A stretch of DNA of 5,528 bases from an uncultured Kiloniellales bacterium (GTDB lineage Bacteria > Pseudomonadota > Alphaproteobacteria > Kiloniellales > JAKSDN01). The notes under the pieces were generated by a model. The model saw only the letters and a list, made by a program, of their open reading frames with translations, searched no databases and was not told where the DNA came from. This document shows positions 4,671 to 5,528 of this stretch, one piece after another. A program made the position numbers and the translations under genes. Position 1 is the stretch's first letter; each line of letters opens with the position of its first letter. The stretch lies in contig CALJXB010000338.1 of assembly GCA_937974415.1 (NCBI GenBank), positions 1 through 5,528 of the forward strand. Reading direction: 5' to 3'.

Positions 4671-5528
4671 TCACTCCACCGCATGCCCCCGGAAGAACCC
4701 CCACAGCACCTCGCTCGCCTCGATGTCGTTGTTGGTCTCGCCGAGAAGGCGGCGCATGAGCCTTGGAAACCTGTGGCCGGGGCCGCCGGGGACGGTGTGG
4801 CCGGCGCCGTCGAGGCGGTAGAGCTGGACCTCGGCGCCGTCTTGGCAGCCGGCCCAGCGGGTCACCGTGACCGTCGAGTTGTCATCGGGGTCCCGGTCGG
4901 GCAGGCGGCGGGCCTCGGGCGCGCCGCGGCAGCCGTTGCGCGACCGCCAGAACTCGACCGTCCGCTCGGTCGACCAGACCTGGCCCTTCTCGGGCTTGCC
5001 GGCGAGCGCGCCGCCGGCCCAGGGCACCAGCGTGTCTTCCGTGCCGTTCATGACCAGCACTGGCAGCGGCCGGGCGGGCCGACAGGTTCTGCCGAGCTCT
5101 TCCGGCATGTTGGCGATGAGCGGCGCGATGGCGGCGATACGGGGCGCCAGCTCGCAGCCGACCCGGAGGGTCATCATGCCGCCGTTGGAGGGGCCGGTCA
5201 CATAGATCCGTTGAGGCTCGGCGAGGCCCTCTGAGACGAGCCCGTCCATGAGGGCGTTCAAGAAACCGATGTCGTCGGGCGGCGCCTCTCCGGTCGGGCT
5301 GAGCCGGGCCGCGTCGGGCCGGCCGTCGTTCCAGCTGCGGTCGAGGCCGTTGGGATAGACCACGTGGAAGCCCGCCCGGTCGGCCAGCGCGTCGAAGGCC
5401 AGGTGCCGGCGGACCTGTTTCGCGGTTCCCAGCCGGCCGTGCAACACGAAGATGGTCGGCAAGGGGCCGGCCTCGGCATCGGAATGGCCGGAGCGGTGGA
5501 GCAGGTAGGTCCGTTCGCGCCCGTCCAC
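4671..5528 (-). CDS. Esterase / PHB depolymerase-like alpha/beta hydrolase, 5'-truncated by the window edge
   Basis: The visible 285 residues run from a GTG at the edge, which I take to be an internal Val, to the TGA at 4671. They match the LpqC/PHB depolymerase/feruloyl esterase family (COG3509-like). The visible part starts at the family's DGRERTYLLHRS strand, so a signal peptide and a few residues are probably missing at the right. Landmarks are the oxyanion segment FVLHGRLG (27-34), VVYPNGLDRSWNDG (56-69), DDIGFLNALMDGL (85-97), the nucleophile elbow TGPSNGGMM with Ser114, MNGTEDTLVPW with Asp165, and GAGHTVPGG with His244. The catalytic triad is therefore complete. Cys125, Cys149, Cys200 and Cys228 could form disulfides, which would fit export. 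The enzyme hydrolyses an ester, but whether the substrate is polyhydroxybutyrate, a feruloyl ester or another ester is not decidable here. It points towards the TonB-like gene on the same strand, 157 bases away. Confidence 0.88.
   Translation of the reverse strand: MDGRERTYLLHRSGHSDAEAGPLPTIFVLHGRLGTAKQVRRHLAFDALADRAGFHVVYPNGLDRSWNDGRPDAARLSPTGEAPPDDIGFLNALMDGLVSEGLAEPQRIYVTGPSNGGMMTLRVGCELAPRIAAIAPLIANMPEELGRTCRPARPLPVLVMNGTEDTLVPWAGGALAGKPEKGQVWSTERTVEFWRSRNGCRGAPEARRLPDRDPDDNSTVTVTRWAGCQDGAEVQLYRLDGAGHTVPGGPGHRFPRLMRRLLGETNNDIEASEVLWGFFRGHAVE

Noticed and set aside
4639..4710. Complete tRNA gene on the minus strand
   Set aside because: Only a T-arm-like hairpin is seen. The 5' part would lie inside the esterase C-terminal coding region, no acceptor, D-arm or anticodon arm can be drawn, and there is no CCA.
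4683..5234. Plus-strand open frame antisense to the esterase
   Set aside because: It has no motifs and is opposite an esterase with an intact Ser-Asp-His triad. It is a typical shadow frame in GC-rich DNA.

Overview
This is a GC-rich window (about 70% G+C by eye) with dense coding and short intergenic gaps. It holds seven recognisable genes plus one small unrecognised one. The Pmp3/YqaE-type N-terminus, the radical SAM/Memo pair, the SDR and the PHB-depolymerase-like esterase all fit a GC-rich proteobacterium. My best guess is an alphaproteobacterium of the Rhodospirillales type, but that is an inference from protein flavour, not from a marker gene. I see no phage, IS, CRISPR, rRNA or complete tRNA, and the window looks chromosomal.

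Layout. (1) Positions 1-1041, all minus strand: a DUF3592-type membrane protein (1041-484), an 87-residue single-span cysteine-containing protein of unknown function (427-164), and the first 20 codons of a Pmp3/YqaE small membrane protein (60 to the left edge). The order suggests an envelope-related cluster, possibly co-transcribed. (2) Positions 1191-1949, plus strand: a complete classical SDR oxidoreductase with a good Shine-Dalgarno, preceded by a possible 14-codon leader ORF whose stop overlaps the SDR start. (3) Positions 1957-3060, minus strand: the radical SAM protein of the AmmeMemoRadiSam system (AmrS-like), convergent with the SDR across a 7-base gap. (4) Positions 3122-3949, plus strand: the Memo-like partner (AmrB-like), divergent from amrS across 61 bases. 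(5) Positions 3965-4513, minus strand: a TonB-C-terminal-domain lipoprotein with an unusual C-terminal membrane helix. (6) Positions 4671-5528, minus strand: an esterase/PHB-depolymerase-like alpha/beta hydrolase with its catalytic triad intact, whose 5' end lies beyond the right edge.

The most intriguing element is the amrS/amrB head-to-head pair. It belongs to a widely conserved set (AMMECR1, Memo, radical SAM) whose biochemical role is not settled as far as I know. The third member, AMMECR1, is not in this window. I do not see convincing evidence for an entirely new multi-gene system. The remaining findings are small structural observations: hairpins at gene ends, a palindrome over the amrS start, and the leader ORF.
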